From NCBI RefSeq assembly GCF_003795125.1, contig NZ_CP027783.1, forward strand, positions 248,001 to 312,000: DNA of 64,000 nucleotides, written 5' to 3'. Of this stretch, positions 51,592 to 64,000 are shown piece after piece. Each line of letters opens with the position of its first letter. The first letter of the stretch is position 1. Below the pieces are notes generated by a model. It did no database searches, was not told the DNA's origin, and saw only the letters and a program-made list of their open reading frames with translations. The DNA is from Tetragenococcus osmophilus (GTDB lineage Bacteria; Bacillota; Bacilli; Lactobacillales; Enterococcaceae). A program made the translations under genes and the position numbers.

Positions 51592-51632
51592 AAAAAAGCG
51601 AAAAACATTGTTAAACCAACGTTTTACGCTTA
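51592..51632 (-). terminator. Terminator of tRNA-Thr
   Basis: On the minus strand AAGCGTAAAACGTTG pairs with CAATGTTTTTCGCTT, followed by TTTTT. Confidence 0.85.
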
Positions 51633-51640
51633 AATTATAA

Positions 51641-51713
51641 GCCGTCTGCCAGATTCGAACTGGCGACCCCCACCTTACCATGGTGGTGCTCTACCTGCTG
51701 AGCTAAGACGGCA
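51641..51713 (-). tRNA. tRNA-Thr (GGT)
   Basis: A 73-base cloverleaf with acceptor GCCGTCT/AGACGGC, T-arm GTTCGAATC, and anticodon loop ATGGTAA (anticodon GGT). CCA is not encoded. Confidence 0.95.
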
Positions 51714-51780
51714 ATTATTTCACACAAGATATAGCTTACCTAAAACAACAATGGTTGTCAACCATGTTAGATATTTTCTA

Positions 51781-52419
51781 TCAAAAAATATCTAACAACT
51801 CTGCAGGTTTCGCTATCGTCTTGCTAGCACCAGCTTTTTCTAACTCTTCTTTATCTCCAAAACCATATAAAACACCAATACTTTCAATTCCATTTTCTTT
51901 AGCGCCAATTATATCGTGCGCACGATCCCCAATCATAATCACTGAGGAAAGATCTTCTATTTTTTCGGCTTTTAAAACATCGTGAATAACCGCTTTTTTA
52001 TCTGAACGCACGCCTTTTAAATCTGCGCCGTAGATATCTTGGAAAAATTGATTAAAACCTAAATGACTTATAATTTTTATTGCAAAAAATTCCGGCTTTG
52101 ATGTCGCAACAAATAATTCGTATCTTTTCGTTAATTGCGTTAAAACTTCTTTAATGCCATCATATGACGTAACTTGGTACATCCCTTTTTCCTTATACAA
52201 TGTACGGTAATGATCGACTGCTTCTTTGGCTTCGTCTTCTGACATACCAATATTGATGAAAGAGTCCATTAAAGGAGGCCCAATAAAAGATTTTAATGTT
52301 TTTTGAGAAAGTGGCTTACGATTCATTTCTTTCATAGCATAATTAAGCGAAGCATAAATGCCTGCACTTGAATCAATTAGTGTTCCGTCTAAATCAAATA
52401 AAAGCTTACCTTTTTTCAA
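51781..52419 (-). CDS. HAD family phosphatase, phosphoglycolate phosphatase-like
   Basis: The 212-residue protein has LLFDLDGTLIDSSAGIYAS (nucleophile Asp), LFVATSKPEFFA (motif II), DKKAVIHDVL with the motif III Lys, and VIMIGDRAHDIIGAKENG (motif IV), with a helical cap. It belongs to the Gph/YfnB-like group that dephosphorylates small phosphoesters or nucleotides. Substrate unknown. The gene follows tRNA-Thr on the same strand in map order but is transcribed toward it. Confidence 0.9.
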   Translation of the reverse strand: MKKGKLLFDLDGTLIDSSAGIYASLNYAMKEMNRKPLSQKTLKSFIGPPLMDSFINIGMSEDEAKEAVDHYRTLYKEKGMYQVTSYDGIKEVLTQLTKRYELFVATSKPEFFAIKIISHLGFNQFFQDIYGADLKGVRSDKKAVIHDVLKAEKIEDLSSVIMIGDRAHDIIGAKENGIESIGVLYGFGDKEELEKAGASKTIAKPAELLDIF

Positions 52420-52504
52420 AAGAATCTCAACTCCTTTTTTACTCTAACCTATTTTAGCACACCATGGGATGTTTTCAACAAATGAAATATAGAGTTATTT
52501 TTAT

Positions 52505-52542
52505 AAAAAAATGCCCTATATAGTAAATTCTATACAGGACAT
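52505..52542 (-). terminator. Terminator behind the hydrolase gene
   Basis: On the minus strand ATGTCCTGTATAG pairs with CTATATAGGGCAT, followed by TTTTTT. The left arm resembles the hairpin-array unit. Confidence 0.75.
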
Positions 52543-52581
52543 TAAACTATTAAAAATGGCTAGTTTCCAATCTCCATCTAA

Positions 52582-53499
52582 TTATAACTTTTCTTGAAAA
52601 AATGGCACCAAATCTTCCATAATTTTATCCACCGTTTCTGGGTTATCATAGATATCATAATGTGTAGTTTTTGGTAAAACTTTAAGCTGCTTATCTGTAG
52701 TTAAAGCCTTGTCGTATAGTTCGTAAGCCGTACGATAAGCACCAAAAGTCCCAGGAATGTCACCTGCAAAAATAATTAATGGTTGATCTAATAGTTCATC
52801 CGCTAAATAAGTAGCATCCCAAGCTGCAACTTCTCCTATATCAGTTACATGATATTTATTAGCACGGTTTGGATGAGGGGCATGTTCTTCGTAATAATCC
52901 ACTGCTTGGATACTATCTATATCCTCAACTCCTGCTTGCTTACGTTCTGCATGAGAATTAGGTGAATATTGTGTAAATGCAGTTTCAGCACCTGTAGCTT
53001 CTGCTTGGCGTTGTTTTGCTACCATGTGTAAAGTATCAAGCGCTGACCCTGGCGACATGTCACCTTCTCGTGTCAACATTCCATAATTGGCTCCAGTTAA
53101 TGAAGCAACGGCTTTAATACGTTTTTCGGTTAAAGCAGCATTTACTGCATAGCCACCGCCTCCACATATACCAGCAATACCAATTCGTTCATTATCAACA
53201 TCCTCCAAAGTATTTAAAAAATCAATCGCCCATTTTACATCATTGACACGATAATAAGGAATTTCAATATATTCAGGTGCTTCATGTAATTCCCCTTGAT
53301 GACTAGCATCAAATACAAAAGTCGCAAAACCAGCGTCAGTTAACCGCTCAGCGTAAAGACTTGAAGTCTGTTCCTTTACACTGCTGATCGGATGCATAAC
53401 AACAATTGTTGGAAAAGGCCCTTTACTATCTTCAGGTAATCTTAATATGCCTGTTGTCATTACTTCTCTAATTGGAAAGGTAAATTTTTGCTCATTCAT
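52582..53499 (-). CDS. Alpha/beta hydrolase, dienelactone-hydrolase-like
   Basis: The 305-residue protein has the alpha/beta hydrolase fold: TIVVMHPISSVKEQTSSLYAE for the oxyanion loop, ATFVFDASHQGE, and the nucleophile elbow GIAGICGGGGYAV in which Cys stands in place of Ser, as in dienelactone hydrolase. The catalytic His is probably in TTHYDIYDNPETV. It likely cleaves an ester or lactone. The start at 53499 is chosen for the GTGAGG site. It is divergent from a TetR gene, its probable regulator. Confidence 0.85.
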   Translation of the reverse strand: MNEQKFTFPIREVMTTGILRLPEDSKGPFPTIVVMHPISSVKEQTSSLYAERLTDAGFATFVFDASHQGELHEAPEYIEIPYYRVNDVKWAIDFLNTLEDVDNERIGIAGICGGGGYAVNAALTEKRIKAVASLTGANYGMLTREGDMSPGSALDTLHMVAKQRQAEATGAETAFTQYSPNSHAERKQAGVEDIDSIQAVDYYEEHAPHPNRANKYHVTDIGEVAAWDATYLADELLDQPLIIFAGDIPGTFGAYRTAYELYDKALTTDKQLKVLPKTTHYDIYDNPETVDKIMEDLVPFFQEKL

Positions 53500-53665
53500 A
53501 TTCAGTAACCTCACTTTATTTTTAATTCACTCTGGAGTTTTATAACTCTTGCGTGTATAATTAAATATTAACAAATAGCTAATAATTTTCAATTCATACA
53601 TTAGCTTATATGGGCTTTATTACACAATTAGCAAAAAATGGGTTATAAGAAAGGTTCAATTAGTT

Positions 53666-54211
53666 ATGGAAAAAGAAGATTTGCGGGTAAAGAAAACGAA
53701 GCAGAATATTAATGAAAGCTTTTTAAAGCTATTTTATACCTATGATTTTGAACAAATTACTGTCAAGGATATTACTGAACAAGCAGAAATTGGTCGAAAA
53801 ACATTTTATCTACATTATTTAGACAAATACGATTTAGTAGATTCCATTGTAAAAAAAATGCTCAATGAATTAGAAGAAATTTGTGAGATGAAAAAAGGAA
53901 TAGGACTCAAAAAAGGGAGCGAAATTTGGTTTAATTACTTTGATGATCATCGTCTATTTTTTACACGTTTATTTCAGATGCCAAACTCAAATACATATAA
54001 AAACCAATTAAAGGAAATGATTATAGATCAGCTATCAGAAAATATAGATAAAAAGCTTATTGAAAAGCAAGGATTAGACTTTACTTTATTTTTACGTTTT
54101 TTTGCAAGTGGGATTATTGAATTAATAAATGTTTATCTTTCAAAAGAAACTTATACAAAAGAAGATATTATTAAGCAAATTGTCCCTTTACTTAAAGGGG
54201 TGTACAAATAA
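53666..54211 (+). CDS. TetR/AcrR family transcriptional regulator
   Basis: The 181-residue protein has a TetR helix-turn-helix (FEQITVKDITEQAEIGRKTFYLHYLDKYDLV) and a helical ligand-binding domain of the YcdC/TetR_C_33 kind. It is divergent from the dienelactone-hydrolase-like gene with 166 bases between, and probably represses it until a ligand binds. Confidence 0.9.
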   Translation: MEKEDLRVKKTKQNINESFLKLFYTYDFEQITVKDITEQAEIGRKTFYLHYLDKYDLVDSIVKKMLNELEEICEMKKGIGLKKGSEIWFNYFDDHRLFFTRLFQMPNSNTYKNQLKEMIIDQLSENIDKKLIEKQGLDFTLFLRFFASGIIELINVYLSKETYTKEDIIKQIVPLLKGVYK

Positions 54212-54239
54212 ATTTATTAAACAGAATAGGATTAATTAT

Positions 54240-54283
54240 AAAAAAAGTGACCAGAGAACAATTTTATTCTTTGATCACTTTTT
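54240..54283. terminator. Bidirectional terminator
   Basis: AAAAAGTGACCAGAGAACA pairs imperfectly with TTCTTTGATCACTTTTT. It ends both the TetR gene and the rRNA operon. Confidence 0.8.
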
Positions 54284-54300
54284 ACAACTGTTAATTAAAA

Positions 54301-54374
54301 CTCCGGCAGTAGGACTCGAACCTACGACATCATGATTAACAGTCATGCGCTACTACCAACTGAGCTATGCCGGA
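54301..54374 (-). tRNA. tRNA-Asn (GTT), end of rRNA operon
   Basis: Identical to the tRNA-Asn at 15725-15798 over all 74 bases. It starts six bases behind the 5S gene and is the last gene of the rRNA operon. Confidence 0.95.
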
Positions 54375-54380
54375 ATGTTC

Positions 54381-54497
54381 GGCGTGGCGATGTCCGACTC
54401 TCACAAGGGGAAGCCCCTCACTACAATTGGCGCTAAGAAGCTTAACGACTGTGTTCGGCATGGGAACAGGTGTCTCCTTCTTGCCATCATCACCACA
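54381..54497 (-). rRNA. rrf: 5S ribosomal RNA
   Basis: About 117 bases on the minus strand running from TGTGGTGATGATGGCAAGAA to CATCGCCACGCCG, the usual enterococcal 5S sequence. Ends are set by the terminal stem. Confidence 0.93.
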
Positions 54498-54555
54498 CAC
54501 GGGAATCTCACGTTCCCTCAAAACTGAATGAAAAAGAAACCCAGCCACCTTTTTT

Positions 54556-57470
<2,915 letters not shown>

Positions 57471-57682
57471 TGATTCGACCCAAAGGTCGAACCGTTCTCG
57501 CAACGTCTCTTTGAGCGATCAAAGGGTTGCGAGCTGATGTATGAAACCATCGAATGATGGTTCTTTTAACTCGGTTGGTGTGTTTCTTTTTCTATCCAGT
57601 TTTCAAGGAACGTGATGGGTTGAGAGTAGACCTCTCAAAACTGAACAAAGCATCCACGAACGTGTAGGGTTCCGTTAAATTT

Positions 57683-59244
<1,562 letters not shown>

Positions 59245-59414
59245 AAAGTTGATCGATCAACACACCGTTGATCGTTTAGCTCAATGAAATGCTTGCGTTT
59301 CTTTTGTGTTTGTCTCTTGAATTGAGACGCCCTACACATTGGTTCGTTTGGTTGCTTTGTTCAGTTTTCAAAGGTCTACGCTTTTCTTTTTTTCGTTGCC
59401 GTAGCAACTTTTAT

Positions 59415-59443
59415 ATCTTATCAAGAGAATCAATAATTGTCAA
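59415..59443 (-). promoter_or_regulatory. rRNA operon promoter P2
   Basis: On the minus strand TTGACA and TAAGAT are 17 bases apart, about 170 bases before 16S. Confidence 0.8.
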
Positions 59444-59507
59444 CATCTTTTTTTGATATTTTATTATTACGGCAAATCATCTAAACAGAAAAATTTGCGA
59501 CTTGAAC

Positions 59508-59536
59508 AGTCTATCATTTTATCAACATATCGTCAA
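59508..59536 (-). promoter_or_regulatory. rRNA operon promoter P1
   Basis: On the minus strand TTGACG and TAGACT are 17 bases apart, in a very AT-rich setting that can serve as an UP element. With P2 it gives the tandem arrangement usual for rrn operons. The remaining 59245-59670 holds no gene. Confidence 0.75.
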
Positions 59537-59670
59537 CATCTTTTTTATTTGTCATCAAAACGTTCAACGAACGATCGACCTCAATTAATTTATCATGAAA
59601 TTTATTAAGGATCAACAAAAAAATGAATCTTTTTTTGTTGAAAATAAAAGAAAACGTTTTTTAACACAAA

Positions 59671-60033
59671 TTAGAAAAACGGCATTCCTTCTATCTCCAT
59701 ATCTTGGATAATTTCCCGAAAAGTTTGAGCTTCAGCCCAATAATATTGTTCGGGTAATTCTGCCCATTGTTGGTTTTCTTGTGATTCAAAAACAAATAAA
59801 GGAACATTTGCCTCATGAATTTGACCATTGGTTAGTTCAACAAGACGGATATTTTCAATATCAAGGTCTACGTCCTCTTTTAACAGCTGCAAAATATTGG
59901 CTAAACCTGTTTGTTTTTCAGAAAAATTGGTAAAAGCCAAGGCAACACTATCATCAAACGTCCGAACTAAAAACCTTTTTGATCCATCTTCTAAATGGAG
60001 AATAACCGTTCCAGCAACTTTTTTATCACTCAA
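59671..60033 (-). CDS. Conserved hypothetical protein
   Basis: About 120 residues, acidic and soluble. It begins MSDKKVAGTVILHLEDGSKR and ends EIIQDMEIEGMPFF, with no motif I can name. The TTG at 60033 is preferred because GAGGTGA, an extended match to the 16S 3' end, lies just before it; the frame is open to a TTG at 60051. It lies between the rRNA operon and the S1-domain gene on the same strand and may be cotranscribed with the latter. Confidence 0.65.
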   Translation of the reverse strand: MSDKKVAGTVILHLEDGSKRFLVRTFDDSVALAFTNFSEKQTGLANILQLLKEDVDLDIENIRLVELTNGQIHEANVPLFVFESQENQQWAELPEQYYWAEAQTFREIIQDMEIEGMPFF

Positions 60034-60102
60034 TTGTTTCACCTCAAACAATCCTCTTAACTTCCTAGCGGCGTCTATTTTAACATGATGCTCTTAACTT
60101 TG

Positions 60103-60477
60103 TTAAGTCTTACTTTTTGAAAGCGTATCGATCGCTTCGTCCATCCATTTTGACAAGTTTTTTTCAATCGAGCGAAAACCAATTTGCTGATTTTTATCCG
60201 TGAAATAACGTTTTCTATGATAGGGCGAGCGTACAAACTGTTTTTCTAACGTACGTCTAGAAAGACTAATCTTTTGAGTATATTCATCAATATCTATAAT
60301 TTGAACTTGCACTCGCTCGCCTATTTGAACAACATCTTGAATATCTTTAGTAAAGCCTGATTGAATTTCTGATATATGGATAAGCCCTTGAGTTTGATTA
60401 TCTAATGATACAAATGCTCCATACGTTTGTATACCGGTAACGGTCCCTTCTAAAATATCTCCGATTTTATACGTCAT
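60103..60477 (-). CDS. cvfD: S1 RNA-binding domain protein (CvfD/YugI-like)
   Basis: The 124-residue protein has one S1 domain at residues 3-75 (GDILEGTVTGIQTYGAFVSL, QGLIHISEIQSGF, VQVQIIDIDEYTQKISLSRR) and a basic C-terminal tail. In streptococci and bacilli such proteins bind RNA and influence stress and virulence gene expression. AGAGGGAAAG precedes the ATG. Confidence 0.88.
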   Translation of the reverse strand: MTYKIGDILEGTVTGIQTYGAFVSLDNQTQGLIHISEIQSGFTKDIQDVVQIGERVQVQIIDIDEYTQKISLSRRTLEKQFVRSPYHRKRYFTDKNQQIGFRSIEKNLSKWMDEAIDTLSKSKT

Positions 60478-60565
60478 AGCTTTCCCTCTTTTCCAAAATT
60501 TATTATACTAGGAAATAGAAGAAAAATGAAGTCGAGAATCATCTACGATAAAAGGAGGAAGAAAT

Positions 60566-61729
60566 ATGAGTCAATTCGATCAAATCATTGACCGCAAAAA
60601 TACACAAAGCGTAAAGTGGGATACCTTAGAAGCTAGCTATCATAGAAATGATTTATTACCTATGTGGGTGGCAGATATGGATTTTCAAGCACCGGAAGCT
60701 GTTCAATCGGCATTCCAAAGTTACTTAAACCAAGGTGTCTTTGGCTATACGATCGTTCCAGATTCTTTCTATGATGCTGTTATTGCTTGGCAAAAAAAGC
60801 GACATAGCTTTACGGTAAAAAAAGACGAGATCTTATTAAGCAGTGGCGTTGTTCCTAGTATTGCTTTAAGTGTGCAAGCTTATACCCACCCAGGGGATGC
60901 AGTATTAATCCATGATCCTGTTTATCCACCTTTTGCACAAGTTGTCGAAGAAAACAATCGTAAACTTATTCGCAGTCAATTATATACTGATGATAAGTTC
61001 GTTATGGATTTTGCTGAAATGGAACGTTTGATTCAAGAAGAAGACGTGAAACTCTTTGTCTTATGTAATCCCCATAATCCAGGAGGTAGAGTATGGAGTC
61101 AAGCAGAACTTCAACGTATTGGAGATCTTTGTAAAAAATATCAGGTAACGGTCGTCAGTGACGAGATTCATCAAGATATTGTTTATCAACCGGAAACTTT
61201 TACAACTTTTCAAAATGCAGATCCTTCCTTTAAAGATTTCTCTATTATATTAACGGCCGCAACCAAAACATTTAACTTAGCGGGAATTAAAAATTCAATG
61301 GTATTTATTAAAAATCCAGACTTAAAACAAGCTTTTGAAAAAATTCAAAAACAAAATCATCAAGATGAGATAAACACTTTCGGTGTTATCGGCACTCAAG
61401 CGGCTTATGAAGGAGGAAGCCAGTGGCTGGATGAATTATTAGAGTATCTACAAGAAAATATTAACTATGCTTATAATTTTTTCCAAAACACACTCCCAAA
61501 CGTTAAAGTTAGTAAGCCAGAAGCTACTTATCTGATGTGGCTTGATTTTTCCGCTTATCATTTGAGCGATAACCAGTTAGAAGACAAGCTCGTTCAAGAA
61601 GCAAAAGTGGTGTTAAATCCTGGTATTTCCTATGGAGAAAAGGGAAGCCAACACATGCGAATCAACATTGCCTGTCCACGAGCTACACTAAAAGAAGGAC
61701 TCGAAAGAATCGCTAGCGCTTTTCGCTAG
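60566..61729 (+). CDS. patB: MalY/PatB-type C-S lyase (cystathionine beta-lyase)
   Basis: The 387-residue fold-type I PLP enzyme shows LPMWVADMDFQAPEAV, LSSGVVPSIALSVQA, LCNPHNPGGRVWSQAEL, SDEIHQDIVY and the PLP-binding Lys in TAATKTFNLAGIKNS. It cleaves cystathionine or cysteine conjugates to pyruvate, ammonia and a thiol, and can release flavour thiols. AAGGAGG precedes the ATG. Single gene with a terminator. Confidence 0.93.
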   Translation: MSQFDQIIDRKNTQSVKWDTLEASYHRNDLLPMWVADMDFQAPEAVQSAFQSYLNQGVFGYTIVPDSFYDAVIAWQKKRHSFTVKKDEILLSSGVVPSIALSVQAYTHPGDAVLIHDPVYPPFAQVVEENNRKLIRSQLYTDDKFVMDFAEMERLIQEEDVKLFVLCNPHNPGGRVWSQAELQRIGDLCKKYQVTVVSDEIHQDIVYQPETFTTFQNADPSFKDFSIILTAATKTFNLAGIKNSMVFIKNPDLKQAFEKIQKQNHQDEINTFGVIGTQAAYEGGSQWLDELLEYLQENINYAYNFFQNTLPNVKVSKPEATYLMWLDFSAYHLSDNQLEDKLVQEAKVVLNPGISYGEKGSQHMRINIACPRATLKEGLERIASAFR

Positions 61730-61739
61730 TAAAAATAAA

Positions 61740-61787
61740 AGACGTATAACATTAACTATCAAGTTTAATTGTTATACGTCTATTTTT
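61740..61787. terminator. Bidirectional terminator
   Basis: AGACGTATAACA and TGTTATACGTCT form a 12-bp perfect stem with A and T runs, between patB and the cyclophilin gene. Confidence 0.9.
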
Positions 61788-62374
61788 TATTTTTTTATTT
61801 CAATTGTATGAATGACAACTTCATTTATCGGTTGATCTTGAGATGTTGTTGAAACATTTCCAATTGTATCTACCACGTCTAGTCCGTCAATGACTTGCCC
61901 AAAAACAGTATGACGAAAATCAAGCCAAGGCGCGCCGCCATCTTTATACGCTGTAATAATTTCATCAGGATACCCTGCTTCTTGCATTTGTCCTTGCATA
62001 TTAGCTGATAATGTTTGATTTGTGGCAATAAAAAATTGGCTACCATTTGTATCAGGGCCAGCATTTGCCATCGACAAAGCTCCTCGTAAGTTAAATAATT
62101 TATCACTAAATTCGTCAGCAAAGCTATCTCCATAGATACTTTTACCACCGGCGCCCGTACTTGTTGGGTCCCCACCTTGTATCATAAAATCAGGAATCAC
62201 CCGATGAAAAATAACCCCATCATAATATTGTTGCTTAGCTAATTCGACAAAATTTTTCACCGTTCTTGGCGCTTTTTCGTCAAAAAGTTGTAAGACAATG
62301 TTTCCATAGTTGGTTTGGATTATTGCTTGTGGGCCATGTTCATTTTTTAAATTCAATTGTGGAAATTCAGACAA
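61787..62374 (-). CDS. Peptidyl-prolyl cis-trans isomerase, cyclophilin type
   Basis: The 195-residue cytoplasmic protein has the cyclophilin core: YYDGVIFHRVIPDFMIQGGD (catalytic Arg), LRGALSMANAGPDTNGSQFF and FGQVIDGLDVVDTIG. It speeds proline isomerisation during folding. There is no signal peptide. The start is TTG at 62374 with GGAGGGA upstream. Confidence 0.93.
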   Translation of the reverse strand: MSEFPQLNLKNEHGPQAIIQTNYGNIVLQLFDEKAPRTVKNFVELAKQQYYDGVIFHRVIPDFMIQGGDPTSTGAGGKSIYGDSFADEFSDKLFNLRGALSMANAGPDTNGSQFFIATNQTLSANMQGQMQEAGYPDEIITAYKDGGAPWLDFRHTVFGQVIDGLDVVDTIGNVSTTSQDQPINEVVIHTIEIKK

Positions 62375-62478
62375 AAAAAGTCCCTCCTTTAAGTTTTTCT
62401 TTCCTTTTTTATCATAGCAGATAATATTAAAAATGCCATACCTACATTTCTTTGGTATGTGTCAAGTTTATTGAGGTT

Positions 62479-64000
62479 GAATAAAAAAACCGTCTTTTGG
62501 GCAGACACGAAGTTATTTTTCAACCTCACTTTCGTTCGGTTCGCCCTCATCATCTCTAACAAAAACAAGTTTTTATTAGAGATAATTCGGGGTCATTATT
62601 AATTGATTTAGTCCTTTGGCGAATTGGCCTAAAGGTGCACTTTTCGCTTTTCCTTCGCCCATTTGCCCTTTAAACGCACCTTCATGAGCTTGAAAGTTAG
62701 TTTTTTTCTGTACCCAACGTTTCATAGCTTGCCAACGCTTTTCTTGAGCGACCACGTCGTCCGGAAGGGCTTCGTATTGATTCAACCATCCTTCAAATTC
62801 TTGATTCCGTAAACTATCAATGACACGAATCATGGCTTGGGCACCGGTTTTTGTCCATAAACGACCTTGGCGCTTCATGCGATAGGTGATTTTTCGATGG
62901 GTACTTTCGATCGTGCCAATACATGCTTGGGGATCTCTGATTTCTCGTGCTTTCAATGATTTTAAATAAGGCCAATTTCTTTGAAGATAGTGATGCAGTA
63001 AACGTAAATGTTCTGAAGCCTCGGCTTCCTTTTCTTCAATCAAGCTTTCCGAGGTATCTAAAACAAGCTGGACCTCTTGCCAATCATAATGTTCAATCGC
63101 TCGTATCATACGATGTTGGAGTTGGGGAACAAAAGGCATTCGTTCTTTGATTTTACGATGGACATGGTATCGATCACGGAAGTGTTCATGACGCAAACAA
63201 CCTAAAGCCAGTTCATCAAACACGGCTTTTTCATAGCCTGAACCGCCGTCACTATTGGAAATGACAACGGTATGACTTAAATCATAATAGGCTTGAAGAT
63301 AGGCCATCATTTCTTTGTATGCTTTTTGCCGATTCAGATGACTCACAAAGTGCGGGGCGATCATTTCCGAGCGATTCCCTACTTTCTGGCTGCCTTCACA
63401 TACTTGAAAACGATGGACTTCAAGAGATTGTTTCTTCTGTCCGCCAATCTTTGCGCCGTCTCCTTCCAAATATAAATAAGGCACTTTTTTCTTGATGATC
63501 ACGCCGTCATAACGACTTTCATGCGTGCTTCGTGTCTGGACCAGTTCACCGGTTTTAACCACCAACTGTTGCACATTTTGATGACTCATCTGCCAAGAAG
63601 TTAAACAGTCAATCGCTTGAGAAACATGACGATAAACCATGATACTGCCTAATTGAGAGACGTTTCGCAGGACTAGCGAACTATAACGAAGCCCTTTTCG
63701 AATCCCTAGAAATTCATCTAAGGGGTAACGAATGTCATTGGCTTGATTTTTCATTCGTCGACGAACATAGGTCACGGTCCCAAACAAAAAGGTGATGGTT
63801 CTCTCGCTTTTACGATCGACGCGAAAGCCTTCTTTCTTACATTGCGCACAAATTTCTTCATCAAGCGTTTGAAACGCTAGTTGGGTAATTGTCGTGATCA
63901 ATTGCGTAAAAAAGATCATCATAGCTCTTTCTCTTGCTAAAAAATTCGTTTCCTTCTTCATTACTTCCACTAAATCTGTTACAATAGATTCCATAAGAAA
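62479..64000 (-). mobile_element. ISLre2-type insertion sequence (right part beyond window)
   Basis: The element contains an intact transposase gene and, behind it, a segment with GAGGTTGAA (62479-62487) and TTCAACCTC (62519-62527) as an inverted pair that may mark or lie near its end. The other end lies beyond the window, so boundaries are uncertain. Confidence 0.65.
62576..63994 (-). CDS. ISLre2 family transposase
   Basis: The 472-residue protein matches the ISLre2/UPF0236 group: FGTVTYVRRRMKNQANDIRYPLDE at residue 71, YLYLEGDGAKIGGQKK, VVISNSDGGSGYEKAVFDEL, FRDRYHVHRKIKERM and GTIESTHRKITYRMKRQGR, with the acidic catalytic residues of a DDE enzyme. The frame is intact. It mobilises its own element by cut-and-paste. 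The start near 63994 is close to the window edge; a start slightly further upstream cannot be excluded. Confidence 0.92.
   Translation of the reverse strand: MESIVTDLVEVMKKETNFLARERAMMIFFTQLITTITQLAFQTLDEEICAQCKKEGFRVDRKSERTITFLFGTVTYVRRRMKNQANDIRYPLDEFLGIRKGLRYSSLVLRNVSQLGSIMVYRHVSQAIDCLTSWQMSHQNVQQLVVKTGELVQTRSTHESRYDGVIIKKKVPYLYLEGDGAKIGGQKKQSLEVHRFQVCEGSQKVGNRSEMIAPHFVSHLNRQKAYKEMMAYLQAYYDLSHTVVISNSDGGSGYEKAVFDELALGCLRHEHFRDRYHVHRKIKERMPFVPQLQHRMIRAIEHYDWQEVQLVLDTSESLIEEKEAEASEHLRLLHHYLQRNWPYLKSLKAREIRDPQACIGTIESTHRKITYRMKRQGRLWTKTGAQAMIRVIDSLRNQEFEGWLNQYEALPDDVVAQEKRWQAMKRWVQKKTNFQAHEGAFKGQMGEGKAKSAPLGQFAKGLNQLIMTPNYL

Noticed and set aside
52505-52542. Fifth copy of the hairpin-array unit (ATGTCCTGTATAG)
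   Set aside because: It is a single stem directly behind a stop codon with a T-run on the matching strand, so it is best read as an ordinary terminator; similarity to the array arm is limited to nine bases.

Overview
The window looks like chromosome of a low-GC Gram-positive coccus of the Enterococcaceae, most plausibly Tetragenococcus or a close Enterococcus relative. This rests on AT-rich DNA, AAGGAGG-type ribosome sites, frequent TTG and GTG starts, lactic-acid-bacterial gene families (PepC, TcyP, an acyl-ACP thioesterase, RpiR-controlled beta-glucoside PTS), and strongly acidic exported lipoproteins such as would suit a salt-tolerant organism. The genus is an inference; the complete 16S gene at about 57687-59244 would settle it.

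Layout. 1-13.4 kb: 3' end of an aspartate kinase, an orphan oligopeptide-binding lipoprotein, a HAD/NTP-pyrophosphatase/DUF72 operon, acyl-ACP thioesterase, cystine transporter, MFS pump, PepC, a membrane acyltransferase and an APC permease. 13.8-16.3 kb: a complete group IIC intron inserted just behind the terminator of a tRNA-Asn, then a phage-type DUF6275 gene and a decayed tRNA copy. 16.4-26.1 kb: two GNAT acetyltransferases, cyclopropane fatty acid synthase, AbgT transporter, an MFS pump behind a 34-codon leader ORF, MarR and HxlR regulators with redox enzymes, and a frameshifted glyoxalase-fold gene. 26.2-34.3 kb: beta-glucoside PTS operon with RpiR regulator, then a ROK-MBL-MerR-arginase cluster. 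34.5-38.2 kb: HAD phosphatase, an eRF1-like (baeRF-type) protein, aldo/keto reductase and its MerR regulator. 38.5-44.2 kb: complete livJHMGF branched-chain amino acid ABC operon ending in a CBS-ACT protein. 44.3-48.3 kb: RidA, KtrB, OsmC and remains of toxin-antitoxin loci. 49.1-50.7 kb: a fusion of branched-chain polyamine synthase (BpsA) with S-adenosylmethionine decarboxylase (SpeD). 51.6-59.5 kb: tRNA-Thr, HAD, dienelactone-hydrolase-like enzyme with divergent TetR, then a whole rRNA operon on the minus strand (16S-23S-5S-tRNA-Asn) with two promoters. 59.7-64 kb: S1-domain CvfD protein, PatB-type C-S lyase, cyclophilin and an ISLre2-type insertion sequence running off the edge.

How parts work together. 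Three transcripts carry short upstream ORFs linked to RNA structure. The livJ leader peptide ends in four Leu codons plus Val just before a terminator, a classical ribosome-mediated attenuator. The MFS leader ORF contains a segment that pairs perfectly with the ribosome-binding/start region of the pump gene. The bpsA-speD gene is preceded by a 12-residue ORF whose stop overlaps the main start codon. A fourth RNA element lies between livJ and livH, where a 12-bp stem competes with sequestration of the livH Shine-Dalgarno sequence.

Four intergenic arrays of hairpins (TATGTCCTGAA...TTCAGGACATA, up to five per array) form a dispersed repeat family not explained by any gene. They and the BpsA-SpeD fusion are the least conventional items here.
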